64,000 nt of DNA, from NCBI GenBank assembly GCA_964640955.1, contig CAZXJI010000003.1, positions 62,001-126,000 on the forward strand, given 5' to 3'. Positions 52,331 through 61,004 of this stretch are shown one piece after another. Under the pieces are notes generated by a model. That model ran no database searches, was not told where the DNA came from, and was given only the letters and a program-made list of their open reading frames with translations. A program made the position numbers and the translations under genes. The first letter of the stretch is position 1, and every line of letters begins with the position of its first letter. This stretch comes from CAXXOK01 sp964640955 (GTDB lineage Bacteria > Bacillota > Clostridia > Christensenellales > Aristaeellaceae).

Positions 52331-53173
52331 ATGAGCGCGTTCGCCAAGCTGCGGGAAACCAATTTCTCCGTAACCGAAAAACGCATCGCCGACTATATTC
52401 TTCAACACAGCGCGGAACTGCCGGACCTCTCCATCAGCACCATCGCGGAGGAATGCGAAACGAGCAAGTCCATGGTGGTGCAGCTTTGTAAAACCGCCGG
52501 TTTCAAGGGCTACAAGGACCTGAGCAGCCAATTGCTGGTGGAGCAGGCGATCAGCGACCACCGGCAGGAAACGGTCTACGAGGACATCCACCCCGGCTGT
52601 TCGGTGTCCCAAATCTGCCAGATCACCATCCGCGCGGAGCTTCGTTCCATCCGGGACACCGAAGCGATGATCGACGCCGACGCCATCGCCAAGGCGGTGG
52701 AGTGGATGAGCACGGCCAGCCTGATCCAGCTTTTCGGCGTGGGCGGCAGCGGCGTGGCGGCACTGGACCTGTACAACAAGCTGACGCGTATCGGCATTAA
52801 CGCCCGCTACTCGCAGGACACGCACTGCCAGATGCTGGAAACCTCCTCGCTCAACGACAGGACCGTGGTGGTGGTCTTCTCCTACAACGGCCGCACGAAG
52901 GACATGATCGAGGCGGTGGAGCTCAGCAAGGCGATGGGCGCCCGGATCATTTCCATTACGCGCTACGGCAACAACCCGACCAGCGACCTGGCGGACATCC
53001 CGCTGTTCGTGGCCAGCAACGAGTCGCTGGCGCGCGTCACCGCGATGAGCTCCCGCCTGAGCACGCTGGCCATGGTGGACATGCTTTTCGCCTGCCTGGC
53101 CAGCCACATGAGCGACCGCATCCAGGAGATTGCCGCCCGCAACACGGAAATCGCCAGACGCCGCAGAAAATAG
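52331..53173 (+). CDS. MurR/RpiR family transcriptional regulator
   Basis: A 280-residue regulator. Residues 1-75 form the RpiR helix-turn-helix (FSVTEKRIADYILQHSAELPDLSISTIAEECETSKSMVVQLCKTAGFKGYKDL); about 125-255 form an SIS sugar-phosphate-binding domain (IQLFGVGGSGVAALDLYNKLTRIG, VVVVFSYNGRTKDMIEAVELSKAMGARIISITRYG). E. coli MurR senses MurNAc 6-phosphate and represses murQ; position here among MurQ, NamZ and a MurK-like gene fits that. The twin ACTAGT sites are its probable operators. Confidence 0.92.
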   Translation: MSAFAKLRETNFSVTEKRIADYILQHSAELPDLSISTIAEECETSKSMVVQLCKTAGFKGYKDLSSQLLVEQAISDHRQETVYEDIHPGCSVSQICQITIRAELRSIRDTEAMIDADAIAKAVEWMSTASLIQLFGVGGSGVAALDLYNKLTRIGINARYSQDTHCQMLETSSLNDRTVVVVFSYNGRTKDMIEAVELSKAMGARIISITRYGNNPTSDLADIPLFVASNESLARVTAMSSRLSTLAMVDMLFACLASHMSDRIQEIAARNTEIARRRRK

Positions 53174-53197
53174 CGGCACAGGGAAAGGGTGGAGCGT

Positions 53198-54343
53198 ATG
53201 AAGGCGCACGTACTGAGCGGACTGGATCGCATCCATACCGTTGACGACCTGCTGAAGGGCCGGCGAATCGGCCTGATGACGACGCCGACCGGCATCGACC
53301 ATCGGCTGCGAAGCGGAATCGACCTGCTCCACGAGGATTACCGGCTCTCGGCGCTTTTCGGCGTGGAGCACGGCATCCGCGGGGATATTCAAGCGGGCGG
53401 AAAGGTGGACACCTACGTGGACGACGCCACCGGCGTCACGGTGTTCAGCGCGTTCGGCGAAAACGACCACTTCAACGACCCCATGCTGGACGCGTTCGAC
53501 GTGCTCGTGTTCGATATACAGGACGTGGGCGTCCGGTTTTACACCTACCTCTACTCGCTCTCCTACGCCATGGAGGCCTGCGCCCGCGCCGGCAAACCCG
53601 TGGTGGTGCTGGACCGCATCAACCCCATCGGCGGCGTGCGGCGCGCGGGCACGATACTCGACCTGTCCTGCCGTTCCTTCGTCGGGGATTACGAACTGCC
53701 CACGCAGTACGGCATGACCATCGGCGAATACGCGCGCTACGTGCGGGATTACCTGCATTTGGACGTGGATCTGACGGTCGTGCCCCTGTCGGGCTGGGAA
53801 CGCGGCATGTACCTGGACGACACGGACCTGCCCTGGGTCGCGCCTTCGCCCAACTGCCCGAGCCTGTCGGCGGCGCTTTGCTACGTCGGCACGTGCATCT
53901 TCGAAGGCAGCAATTTAAGCGAAGGCCGCGGAACGACGCTCCCCTTCGAGGTGATCGGCGCCCCGTGGGTCGACGACGCGGCGCTGGAGAAGCGCATGGG
54001 GGCGCTGGGCCTTCCGGGTGTCCATTTCCGGCGCACGTCGTTTTGCCCGACGTTCAGCAAGCACGCGGGGCAACTGTGCCACGGCGTGCAGATGCACGTG
54101 CTGGACCGCGAACGCTACGACTCGTTTACCGACGGCCTGATGCTGATGGAGACGATCCGCGACATGTACCCCGACCGGTTCGCGTTCGTCTATTGGGAGG
54201 AAGGCGGCCTGCCCGCCATCGACCGCCTGCTGGGAACGGGCGAATACCGCGAAGGCAAGCGCACGGCGCGGGAGCTGATAGCGCACTACCGTCCGCTGGT
54301 GGAAGCCTTCGGTGAAAAAGTGAAGCCTTATCTGCTGTACTGA
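53198..54343 (+). CDS. DUF1343 / NamZ-type exo-beta-N-acetylmuramidase, no signal peptide
   Basis: A 381-residue protein of the DUF1343 family (GH171), whose characterised member NamZ of Bacillus subtilis releases MurNAc from the non-reducing end of peptidoglycan fragments. Recognisable features: GRRIGLMTTPTGID, SALFGVEHGIRGD, VFDIQDVGVRFYTYLYSLSYAMEA, LDRINPIGG, PTQYGMTIGEYARY, and FEGSNLSEGRGTTLPFEVIGAPW. Unlike secreted NamZ it starts directly with the catalytic domain, so it should work in the cytoplasm on imported muropeptide-free sugars. A GTG three codons upstream is an alternative start. Confidence 0.9.
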   Translation: MKAHVLSGLDRIHTVDDLLKGRRIGLMTTPTGIDHRLRSGIDLLHEDYRLSALFGVEHGIRGDIQAGGKVDTYVDDATGVTVFSAFGENDHFNDPMLDAFDVLVFDIQDVGVRFYTYLYSLSYAMEACARAGKPVVVLDRINPIGGVRRAGTILDLSCRSFVGDYELPTQYGMTIGEYARYVRDYLHLDVDLTVVPLSGWERGMYLDDTDLPWVAPSPNCPSLSAALCYVGTCIFEGSNLSEGRGTTLPFEVIGAPWVDDAALEKRMGALGLPGVHFRRTSFCPTFSKHAGQLCHGVQMHVLDRERYDSFTDGLMLMETIRDMYPDRFAFVYWEEGGLPAIDRLLGTGEYREGKRTARELIAHYRPLVEAFGEKVKPYLLY

Positions 54344-54367
54344 CATTTGCGGAAAGGGGCGGAAAAC

Positions 54368-55438
54368 ATGACGGTTACGGTCGTCCCCCTGGTGCCTGCC
54401 GATTACGCCGCCGCCGCCGCGCTGTGGAACGCGGTCGCGGCCGCGGGAGAGACCCTGTACCGCCCGATCGACGCGGATCGGTTTCCTTTCGCGGGCGAGG
54501 GCACGCGCGCCTTCGCCGCCAAAGCGGAAGGCCGCCTGATCGGCTGGATTCACGCCGCCGTCAAGCAGACCTTCCTGCGCGGGGAAACCGCGGAGAACAC
54601 CCCCGCCTACCTGACGACGGTGCTGGTGGAAAAACCTTATCGCCGGCAGGGCGTCGGCCGGGCGCTGCTCGGCGCGCTTGAGGACGCCCTGCGCGCAGAC
54701 GGCAAAAAGACGCTCGTGTGCTCCGGCGACAATCCGGTGCACCTGGCCTGGTTCGTGCCCGGCACGCCCGGACACGACCACAACAACGCCCCCGGCGTAG
54801 AGGAAAGCGGCGCGGGCTACGCGTTTCTGATGCACGAAGGCTTCCACGACGATTTTCACGAGATCGCCATGTACCTGGCGCTGAAGGATTACCGGTGGCC
54901 GGAGGCCCTGACGCGCAAGCAGGAGGAACTGCTCGGGCAGGGCATCCGCACGGGGCGCTACGACCCGTCGCTGGGCGACGAGTTCGACGGCATGTGCGAC
55001 CGGGTAGGCAGCGAATACTGGCGCAGTGTTTTGCGCAGCGAGCTGGCCGCCTGGAGAGAGAACCGCCCCAACGACAACCCGGAGTTCTGGCCCGACGGGG
55101 TTACGCCCTCCGGCCCGCGCACGCTGCTGACGGCGACCGTGGACGGCCACATCGTAGGCTTTACGGGCCCCGTGGACAAGCAGAAAAGCGGCCGGGGCTG
55201 GTTTACGGGCATCTGCACGGATCCCCTTTACTCCGGCAGGGGGATCGCCTCGGTGCTGTTCAACCTGCTGATGAAGGAGTTCATCGCCGAGGGCGCGGAC
55301 TTCTGCACCCTGTTCACCGGCCGGGACAACCCCGCGCAGAAGGTGTACCTGCGTGCGGGGCTGAGGATCGCGGCGCGCTTCGCGGTGATGTCCGTGACGC
55401 TGGAAGGCGCGCAGCGATACGAGCACACCTATTTCTGA
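54368..55438 (+). CDS. Tandem GNAT N-acetyltransferase
   Basis: A 356-residue protein with two GNAT domains. Start at ATG 54368 (MTVTVVPLVPADYAAAAALWN) after AAAGGGG. The N-terminal domain (1 to about 165) has LVEKPYRRQGVGRALLGALEDALRADG as acetyl-CoA loop; the C-terminal domain (about 215-356) has GICTDPLYSGRGIASVLFNLLMKEFIAEG and NPAQKVYLRAGLRIAARF. It lies 24 bases after the NamZ-like gene and is last in the operon. Possibly acetylates an amino sugar or a peptide amine. Substrate unknown. Confidence 0.83.
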   Translation: MTVTVVPLVPADYAAAAALWNAVAAAGETLYRPIDADRFPFAGEGTRAFAAKAEGRLIGWIHAAVKQTFLRGETAENTPAYLTTVLVEKPYRRQGVGRALLGALEDALRADGKKTLVCSGDNPVHLAWFVPGTPGHDHNNAPGVEESGAGYAFLMHEGFHDDFHEIAMYLALKDYRWPEALTRKQEELLGQGIRTGRYDPSLGDEFDGMCDRVGSEYWRSVLRSELAAWRENRPNDNPEFWPDGVTPSGPRTLLTATVDGHIVGFTGPVDKQKSGRGWFTGICTDPLYSGRGIASVLFNLLMKEFIAEGADFCTLFTGRDNPAQKVYLRAGLRIAARFAVMSVTLEGAQRYEHTYF

Positions 55439-55459
55439 TTCGTTTTCGTGAAGAAAAAA

Positions 55460-55496
55460 ACTAGTTTGGAAAAACAATAAATATCCATGAACTAGT
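55460..55496. promoter_or_regulatory. Second twin ACTAGT operator
   Basis: ACTAGT at 55460-55465 (within AAACTAGTTT) and at 55491-55496 (within GAACTAGTC), again 31 bp apart with AT-rich DNA between; the right-hand site is one base from the -35 box. The layout reproduces that at 48074-48112, so the two operons probably answer to one regulator. Confidence 0.75.
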
Positions 55497-55497
55497 C

Positions 55498-55526
55498 TTG
55501 ACGCGATGCCGTAATACTGTTATACT
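55498..55526 (+). promoter_or_regulatory. Promoter of the second muramyl-glycan operon
   Basis: TTGACG (55498-55503), 17-base spacer, TATACT (55521-55526), about 91 bases before the permease start. Confidence 0.75.
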
Positions 55527-55616
55527 GAGCGCAACAAAGACGTTAACATCTGGAGCTTCCAGTTTGCAGATAGATTCGGCATACCGTTTTATTTTCGGTT
55601 AGAGGAGGGAGATCGT

Positions 55617-56591
55617 GTGCGTTTGAGAAATGCCGCCCAGGTTGGCACGGTGGACGACGGCAACATTTTCACTTCCGCGAGGGTGCGCAAGCTGGTCGGT
55701 CTGCGCATCTGGCGCAACCGTTACATCTACCTGATGGTCCTGCCGGTGCTGCTTTATTTTATCCTGCTGAAATACCTACCCATGTGGTTTTTGCGCAGCG
55801 CCTTTTATGATTACAAGCTGCTCAAGGGCTTCGACGGTTCCAAATACGTAGGGCTCAAGTATTTTATCCGCCTGTTCACCAACCCCAACCTGATGACCTA
55901 CATCGGCAATACCCTGATCCTCAACTTCAGCGCCCTGATCTTCCTGTTTCCGGCTCCGCTGATCTTCGCCATTCTGCTCAACGAGCTGCGCGACCGCCAC
56001 TTCATGAAGTTTGTGCAGACCATTTCCTACCTGCCTCACTTCGTGTCCACCGTCGTGCTGGTCTCCATGATCTCCACCCTGATCTCCCCCAGCTACGGGA
56101 GCCTCGCGGCGATGGCCAAGGCATTGGGGTACACGCCGCTCAACTACCTGAGCATGCCGGAGTACTTCGTGCCCATCAACGTCATTTCCGGCTTCTGGCA
56201 GTCGGTGGGCTGGGAAGCGGTCATCTACGTGGCCACGCTGTCGGGCATTGACCGCGGGCTGTACGAGGCGGCCCGCATCGACGGCGCCAACCGCTGGCAG
56301 CAGACGCTGCACGTTACGCTGCCGGGCCTTTCCACGACGTTCGTCCTGCTGCTGATCATGCAGATCGGCCAACTGCTGAATATCAACTTCGAAAAAGTGT
56401 ACCTGCTGCAGAACACCCTGAACCTCTCGGCTTCCGAAATGCTGCCCACCTTCGTGTACAAAACGGGCATGGAAAGCCACAATTACGGCTATGCGACCGC
56501 GGCGGGCCTGTTCAACTCCGTTTGCAGCGTCATCCTCGTGCTGATCGCCAACACGGTCAGCCGCAGGGTGTCCGAAACGTCGCTATTCTAG
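55617..56591 (+). CDS. Carbohydrate ABC transporter permease, LplB type
   Basis: A 324-residue permease with six helices. Start is GTG 55617, eight bases after AGGAGG. First helix RYIYLMVLPVLLYFILLKYLPMWFLRSAFYDY; EAA loop LYEAARIDGANRWQQTLHVTLPGL; C-terminus SRRVSETSLF typical of LplB proteins. It heads the operon with its LplC partner and a binding protein. By position it should import a MurNAc-containing or related saccharide. Confidence 0.93.
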   Translation: MRLRNAAQVGTVDDGNIFTSARVRKLVGLRIWRNRYIYLMVLPVLLYFILLKYLPMWFLRSAFYDYKLLKGFDGSKYVGLKYFIRLFTNPNLMTYIGNTLILNFSALIFLFPAPLIFAILLNELRDRHFMKFVQTISYLPHFVSTVVLVSMISTLISPSYGSLAAMAKALGYTPLNYLSMPEYFVPINVISGFWQSVGWEAVIYVATLSGIDRGLYEAARIDGANRWQQTLHVTLPGLSTTFVLLLIMQIGQLLNINFEKVYLLQNTLNLSASEMLPTFVYKTGMESHNYGYATAAGLFNSVCSVILVLIANTVSRRVSETSLF

Positions 56592-56610
56592 CCGAAGGAG
56601 GGGAAAACGA

Positions 56611-57552
56611 ATGGCTCAGGCGTCAACTGCCGTAAAGCGTCCGCGGCGCAACAAGAACGGCGAGTTTATCCGCCGCTCCAGGGGCGAGAAGATTTTCAGC
56701 GGCATCAACCTGCTGGTGATGATCCTGCTGCTTTGCTTCTTCCTGTACCCGCTTTTAAACATGGTGTCCATCTCCTGCAGCAACGAGTACGCCGTGCTGC
56801 GCGCCGAGGTTACCTTCTATCCCGTCGGCTTCAACCCGCAGGCGTACGACCTCATCCTGCAGTCGAACGATCTTTGGCGCTCGGTCGGCAACAGCGTGTT
56901 CGTCGCCCTGGTCGGCTGCGTGTGCAGCCTGGTCATGCTGTCCCTGGCGGCATACCCGCTGGCGTTCGCGCAGTTTTACGGCAAGAAGATTTACACCTTC
57001 ATCATCCTGTTCACCATGTGGTTCTCCGGCGGCATCATCCCGACGTTTTTGACCATCATGCAGCTGGGGCTTTACGACTCGCTCTGGGCGCTGATCTTCA
57101 ACAGCATGATCTCCGCCTACTATGTGGTGATCGTGCGAAGCTACTTTTCTTCCATTCCCATTTCGGTGGTGGAAAGCGCGCGCATCGACGGCGCGAACGA
57201 CTTCCGCGTCCTGTTCCAGCTGATTATCCCGCTGAGCAAACCGGTGCTGGCCACCGTCGCCCTGTGGGTGATCGTGGGCCACTGGAACGACTACCTCAAC
57301 GCCCTGCTCTTCATTTCCAGCAAGGAGCACTACACCCTGCAGCTGGTGCTCAAGGAAATGGTTCTAAACGCCGAATCCTCCATTTACAACGTCAGCATGA
57401 CGTCCGCCTCCACCACGGGCGGCGCCGCCGCCCTCGGGCAGCAGGTGCGCAACGCCGTGCTGGTCGTGGCCATGATCCCGATGGTCATCCTGTATCCTTT
57501 CGTGCAGCGCTACTTCGTCAGCGGCCTCATGCTGGGTTCGGTCAAGGGTTGA
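56611..57552 (+). CDS. Carbohydrate ABC transporter permease, LplC type
   Basis: A 313-residue permease. A basic N-terminal tail (KRPRRNKNGEFIRRSRGEK) precedes six helices; EAA loop VVESARIDGANDFRVLFQLIIPLS; C-terminus QRYFVSGLMLGSVKG characteristic of the family. It lies 19 bases after the LplB-type gene and 64 bases before the binding protein. No ATPase is present nearby. Confidence 0.93.
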   Translation: MAQASTAVKRPRRNKNGEFIRRSRGEKIFSGINLLVMILLLCFFLYPLLNMVSISCSNEYAVLRAEVTFYPVGFNPQAYDLILQSNDLWRSVGNSVFVALVGCVCSLVMLSLAAYPLAFAQFYGKKIYTFIILFTMWFSGGIIPTFLTIMQLGLYDSLWALIFNSMISAYYVVIVRSYFSSIPISVVESARIDGANDFRVLFQLIIPLSKPVLATVALWVIVGHWNDYLNALLFISSKEHYTLQLVLKEMVLNAESSIYNVSMTSASTTGGAAALGQQVRNAVLVVAMIPMVILYPFVQRYFVSGLMLGSVKG

Positions 57553-57616
57553 CCCGGTTACTGCGAAGCCTTCAAAGCTTCGTAAAGATAACGCAATACC
57601 ATAAGGAGGAAAAAAC

Positions 57617-59206
57617 ATGAAGAAAGTCCTGGCTACCATCCTGGCGCTTTGCATGCTGTTCTCCGTCACGGCCGCGCTGGCGACCGCCGAGTCCGCCAAA
57701 CAGCTGCCCAAGAGCGAAAACCTCTACTTCGACAACGGCTTGGAAATCACGGGCATGGGCATCCACTTCAATAACTACCCCACCGAGTTTGACGGATGCT
57801 ACTACTTCCCCGCCATCCAGGCGCTGACCAACGCGACCATCAACATCGACTGGCGCGTGGCGGACAACTACTCTACGCAACTGGCCACCACCCTGGCCTC
57901 CGGCAAACTGCCCGACATCATCGTGCCCGGTTCCAGCGGAAGCGGCGTGATGAACCTCGTCAGCGAAGGCGCCATAATTGCGCTGGACGACTACATCGAC
58001 CTGATCCCCAACATCGTCGCGGCCGTGGGTGAGGATCGCATGGCCAACTGGCGTCAGGCGGACGGCCACATCTACACCATCCCCACGATCGTCAACGTGC
58101 CCGGCTCCCAGAGCGCGATGATCCGCCAGGATTGGCTGGACGAGCTCGGCATGGAAGCCCCCACCACGTGGGACGAATGGGTTGCCATGTGGCGTGCCTT
58201 CAAGGAAAACGACATGAACGGCAACGGTGATCCCAACGACGAGATCCCCCTGGCGCTGGAGCAGGGCGAGAACGGCGAGCGCTGCATGGCCAGCCTGCTC
58301 AACGCTTTCGGCATCAAGGCCTCCAACGACTGCCAGTTCTGCGTGCTGGACGACGGCACCTACACCATGGTGTACGAGCATCCCCGTTACCTTGAGTTCC
58401 TCAAGGCCGTTCAGGACCTGTACGCGGAAGGCCTGATCGATCCCGAATTCGCCACCCGCACGCAGGCCGAACTGTTCACCGTGATGGACAGCGACCTGGT
58501 CGGTTCCACCATGACCTGGGCCGAGCGTGCGAAGCTGTCCAGCTATTCCAACCAGGAAGGCGGAGACACCGACGCGCTGTGGACCTGCGTCGCTCCTATC
58601 ACCGGCCCCTACGGCGATCAGATGACCCAGGAGCGCGCTGCCGTGACGTCCGTATGGTGCATCACGACGGCCGCCCAGGAAGAGGGCAAGGTGGAGGACA
58701 TCCTGCGCCTGTTCAACTGGAACTTCAGCGAAGAGGGCGTCAACCTCTACAACTACGGCATCGAGGGCGAGACCTACGATATGGTCGACGGCGTGGCCGT
58801 GCTGAAGCCCGACGTGGTTGCCAACGGCTTCGTGGGCTACCGCCTGCTGGGCATGGAATACGAGCCCTTCGGCGGCTGGTGGCAGACCAACGCCTTCATG
58901 CAGTGCCTGTTCTCCGGCGCGACCGTGGATGACCTGGATGCGCCTTCCCAGTCGTTCTACAACGGCCTTGCGGTCGTGAACAGCGGCTACTTCTACCCGA
59001 TGCCCCAGACGATGGAAACCGACGAGTACGTCGAGTATCGCGCCGAGCTGATCACCACCGGCGTGTGCACGCTGCGCGACCAGACCATCGCCGGCCAGAT
59101 GAGCGTGGACGACTTCGTAACCAAGTACGATGCGCTGAAGGCCCAGGGCCTGCAGGAAGTCATCGACGCGGGCAGCGCCGCCTACGCGCTGATCAGCGGC
59201 AACTAA
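57617..59206 (+). CDS. Extracellular solute-binding protein, LplA type
   Basis: A 529-residue extracytoplasmic binding protein. Signal peptide MKKVLATILALCMLFSVTAALATA, cleaved near residue 24; a cysteine at 13 is not in a good lipobox. The GTGDPNDEIPLAL-like segment NGNGDPNDEIPLALEQ is a calcium-site-like motif common in LplA proteins. The gene follows its permeases rather than preceding them and is followed by a perfect 11-bp GNRA-capped hairpin. Ligand probably a muropeptide-derived or host-type amino-sugar glycan, from its regulon. Confidence 0.9.
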   Translation: MKKVLATILALCMLFSVTAALATAESAKQLPKSENLYFDNGLEITGMGIHFNNYPTEFDGCYYFPAIQALTNATINIDWRVADNYSTQLATTLASGKLPDIIVPGSSGSGVMNLVSEGAIIALDDYIDLIPNIVAAVGEDRMANWRQADGHIYTIPTIVNVPGSQSAMIRQDWLDELGMEAPTTWDEWVAMWRAFKENDMNGNGDPNDEIPLALEQGENGERCMASLLNAFGIKASNDCQFCVLDDGTYTMVYEHPRYLEFLKAVQDLYAEGLIDPEFATRTQAELFTVMDSDLVGSTMTWAERAKLSSYSNQEGGDTDALWTCVAPITGPYGDQMTQERAAVTSVWCITTAAQEEGKVEDILRLFNWNFSEEGVNLYNYGIEGETYDMVDGVAVLKPDVVANGFVGYRLLGMEYEPFGGWWQTNAFMQCLFSGATVDDLDAPSQSFYNGLAVVNSGYFYPMPQTMETDEYVEYRAELITTGVCTLRDQTIAGQMSVDDFVTKYDALKAQGLQEVIDAGSAAYALISGN

Positions 59207-59236
59207 AACGTACCCCCGGGTAAACTTGCACTCCAA

Positions 59237-59262
59237 GAGGGCTTGGCGAAAGCCAAGCCCTC
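59237..59262 (+). promoter_or_regulatory. Hairpin after the second LplA-type gene
   Basis: A perfect 11-bp stem (59237-59247 with 59252-59262) capped by a GAAA tetraloop and followed by GTCTTTTG. It may partially terminate or protect the upstream mRNA; the next ribosome site follows within ten bases. Confidence 0.65.
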
Positions 59263-59285
59263 GTCTTTTGAGGAAAGGCGCGGCC

Positions 59286-60974
59286 ATGCGACTGCCCGAA
59301 ACCTTCACCATCCGCGGCAACGCCCTCTTCGCACAGCGGGAGCTGTTCGCCTACCTGAGCCGCGTCACGGGCCGCGAGGCCGGCGCGGACGGATATCCCT
59401 TCACGCTCACGGCGACCGGCGGGGAGAGCGAGGCGTTCCGTATTTCGGTGACGCCGGAGGGAACGGACATCCGGAGCGCTTCCCTGCGCGGCGTGGCCTA
59501 CGGCGCGTACGCCTTCTTGGAATGGCAGTTTGACTGCCGCTTTTTTGCGGCGGACTGCGAAACGGTGCCCTTCCGGCCGGACGCCGAGCTGACCGCGGGC
59601 GAACGTTCCTCCTCGCCGGATTTTGCGTACCGCGAGCTTTACTGGCGGGGCGCGACCGACGGCCGCTTCGCCCTTCAGTGCCGCCTCAACTCGGCCTGCG
59701 CCGGCATCACCCCGGAAATGGGCGGCAAAACGATGTTCCTTAACTACAGCCACACCTTCGAGCAGCTGGTGCCCCCGGAAAAGTGGTTTGACACGCATCC
59801 GGAGTATTTCAGCCTCGTGGACGGCGAACGCCGGAAAGAGCACAGCCAGCTCTGCCTCACCAACCCGGACGTGCTCCGGCTCTGCGTGGAGGGCGTGCGG
59901 GGATGGATCGCCGATCATCCCGAGTGCACCGTCTTTTCGGTGGCGCAAAACGACTGGTACGGCAACTGCGAGTGCGACGCCTGCCGCGCCGTGGACGAAC
60001 GGGAGGGCGGGCCCGCGGGCAGCCTGATCGCTTTCGTCAACGCCGTGGCGGACGCGATTGCCATAGATTATCCGCGGGTCAGGCTGCACACCTTCGCCTA
60101 TCTGTACAGCCGCAAACCACCGCGCACCCTGCGGCCGCGCCGAAACGTGATCGTCCGCCTCTGCGATATCGAATGCTGCTTCAGCCATCCCATCGGGGCG
60201 TGCGACCAGGCGATCGCCGCCATCGACGTCGAACAGGGGGCCGCCCGCCGCTTCGAAACCAGCGCGCACGGTTTTTCGGAGGATCTGCTTGCCTGGTCCC
60301 AGTGCTGCGGCAACCTTTATCTTTGGGATTACACCACCAATTTCAGCAACTATCTCCAGCCCTTCCCCAACCTGCGCGTGTATCAGCCCAACCTGCGTTT
60401 TTTCAGGCGCTGCGGCGTGCGGGGCGTATTCGAACAGGGCAACTATTCCCCCGGTGAAACCGGCGCCTTCGCGCCGCTCAAAATATATCTGCTCGGAAAG
60501 CTTTTGTGGGACGCGGATGCGGACGTGAAAGCGTTGACGGCCGAATTCGCGAAGGGGTATTATGGAGCCGAGGCGGCGCAGCCGGTGCTGGAATGCCTGA
60601 CGCTGATGGAGACGGAGGCGGAACGCTTCCACATGGGCATCTTCGACCCGCCGACGGCCGGGTACCTCGCGGAGGATACGCTGAAACGGGCGGACGCGGC
60701 GCTTGCGCGCGCCCTCGCGGCGACGCGGGATGAAACCTGCCGCGCGCGCATCCGGCGGGAGCGGCTGAGCTTCGGCTACGCGCTGCTGGTGCGCTCGCCG
60801 ATGGACGCGCCGCTTCGGGCGCAGCGCATCGACGCGTTCGAGCGGGAGGTCCGGGAACTGGGCGTGACCGAGCTGTTCGAACGGCGGGAGCTGAGCGCCT
60901 CGTTCGACTGTATGCGTCAAAGCCGCTATACGGCCGACCGCAGCGGCGTCCCTTACCGGATGTATCGTTTGTAA
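59286..60974 (+). CDS. DUF4838 domain protein (probable glycoside hydrolase)
   Basis: A 562-residue protein. Start at ATG 59286 (MRLPETFTIRGNALFAQREL) after GAGGAAAGG; upstream in-frame codons lie in the hairpin. An N-terminal GH20/GH67-like small domain (1 to about 110, with RGVAYGAYAFLEWQFDCRFF) is followed by a DUF4838 barrel: NYSHTFEQLVPPEKWFDTHPEYFSLVDGERRKEHSQLCLTNP and SVAQNDWYGNCECDACRAVDEREGGPAGSLIAFVN. These repeat the pattern of this poorly characterised family, where an acidic pair in the barrel is likely catalytic. No signal peptide. It probably acts on the saccharide imported by its operon. Confidence 0.8.
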   Translation: MRLPETFTIRGNALFAQRELFAYLSRVTGREAGADGYPFTLTATGGESEAFRISVTPEGTDIRSASLRGVAYGAYAFLEWQFDCRFFAADCETVPFRPDAELTAGERSSSPDFAYRELYWRGATDGRFALQCRLNSACAGITPEMGGKTMFLNYSHTFEQLVPPEKWFDTHPEYFSLVDGERRKEHSQLCLTNPDVLRLCVEGVRGWIADHPECTVFSVAQNDWYGNCECDACRAVDEREGGPAGSLIAFVNAVADAIAIDYPRVRLHTFAYLYSRKPPRTLRPRRNVIVRLCDIECCFSHPIGACDQAIAAIDVEQGAARRFETSAHGFSEDLLAWSQCCGNLYLWDYTTNFSNYLQPFPNLRVYQPNLRFFRRCGVRGVFEQGNYSPGETGAFAPLKIYLLGKLLWDADADVKALTAEFAKGYYGAEAAQPVLECLTLMETEAERFHMGIFDPPTAGYLAEDTLKRADAALARALAATRDETCRARIRRERLSFGYALLVRSPMDAPLRAQRIDAFEREVRELGVTELFERRELSASFDCMRQSRYTADRSGVPYRMYRL

Positions 60975-61004
60975 AACGCCGCGGTGGCGAAAGGAAGAAT
61001 ACTC

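Noticed and set aside
51410..53758. A 782-codon open frame on the minus strand
   Set aside because: Antisense to the ROK, RpiR and NamZ genes; no motif and no ribosome site.
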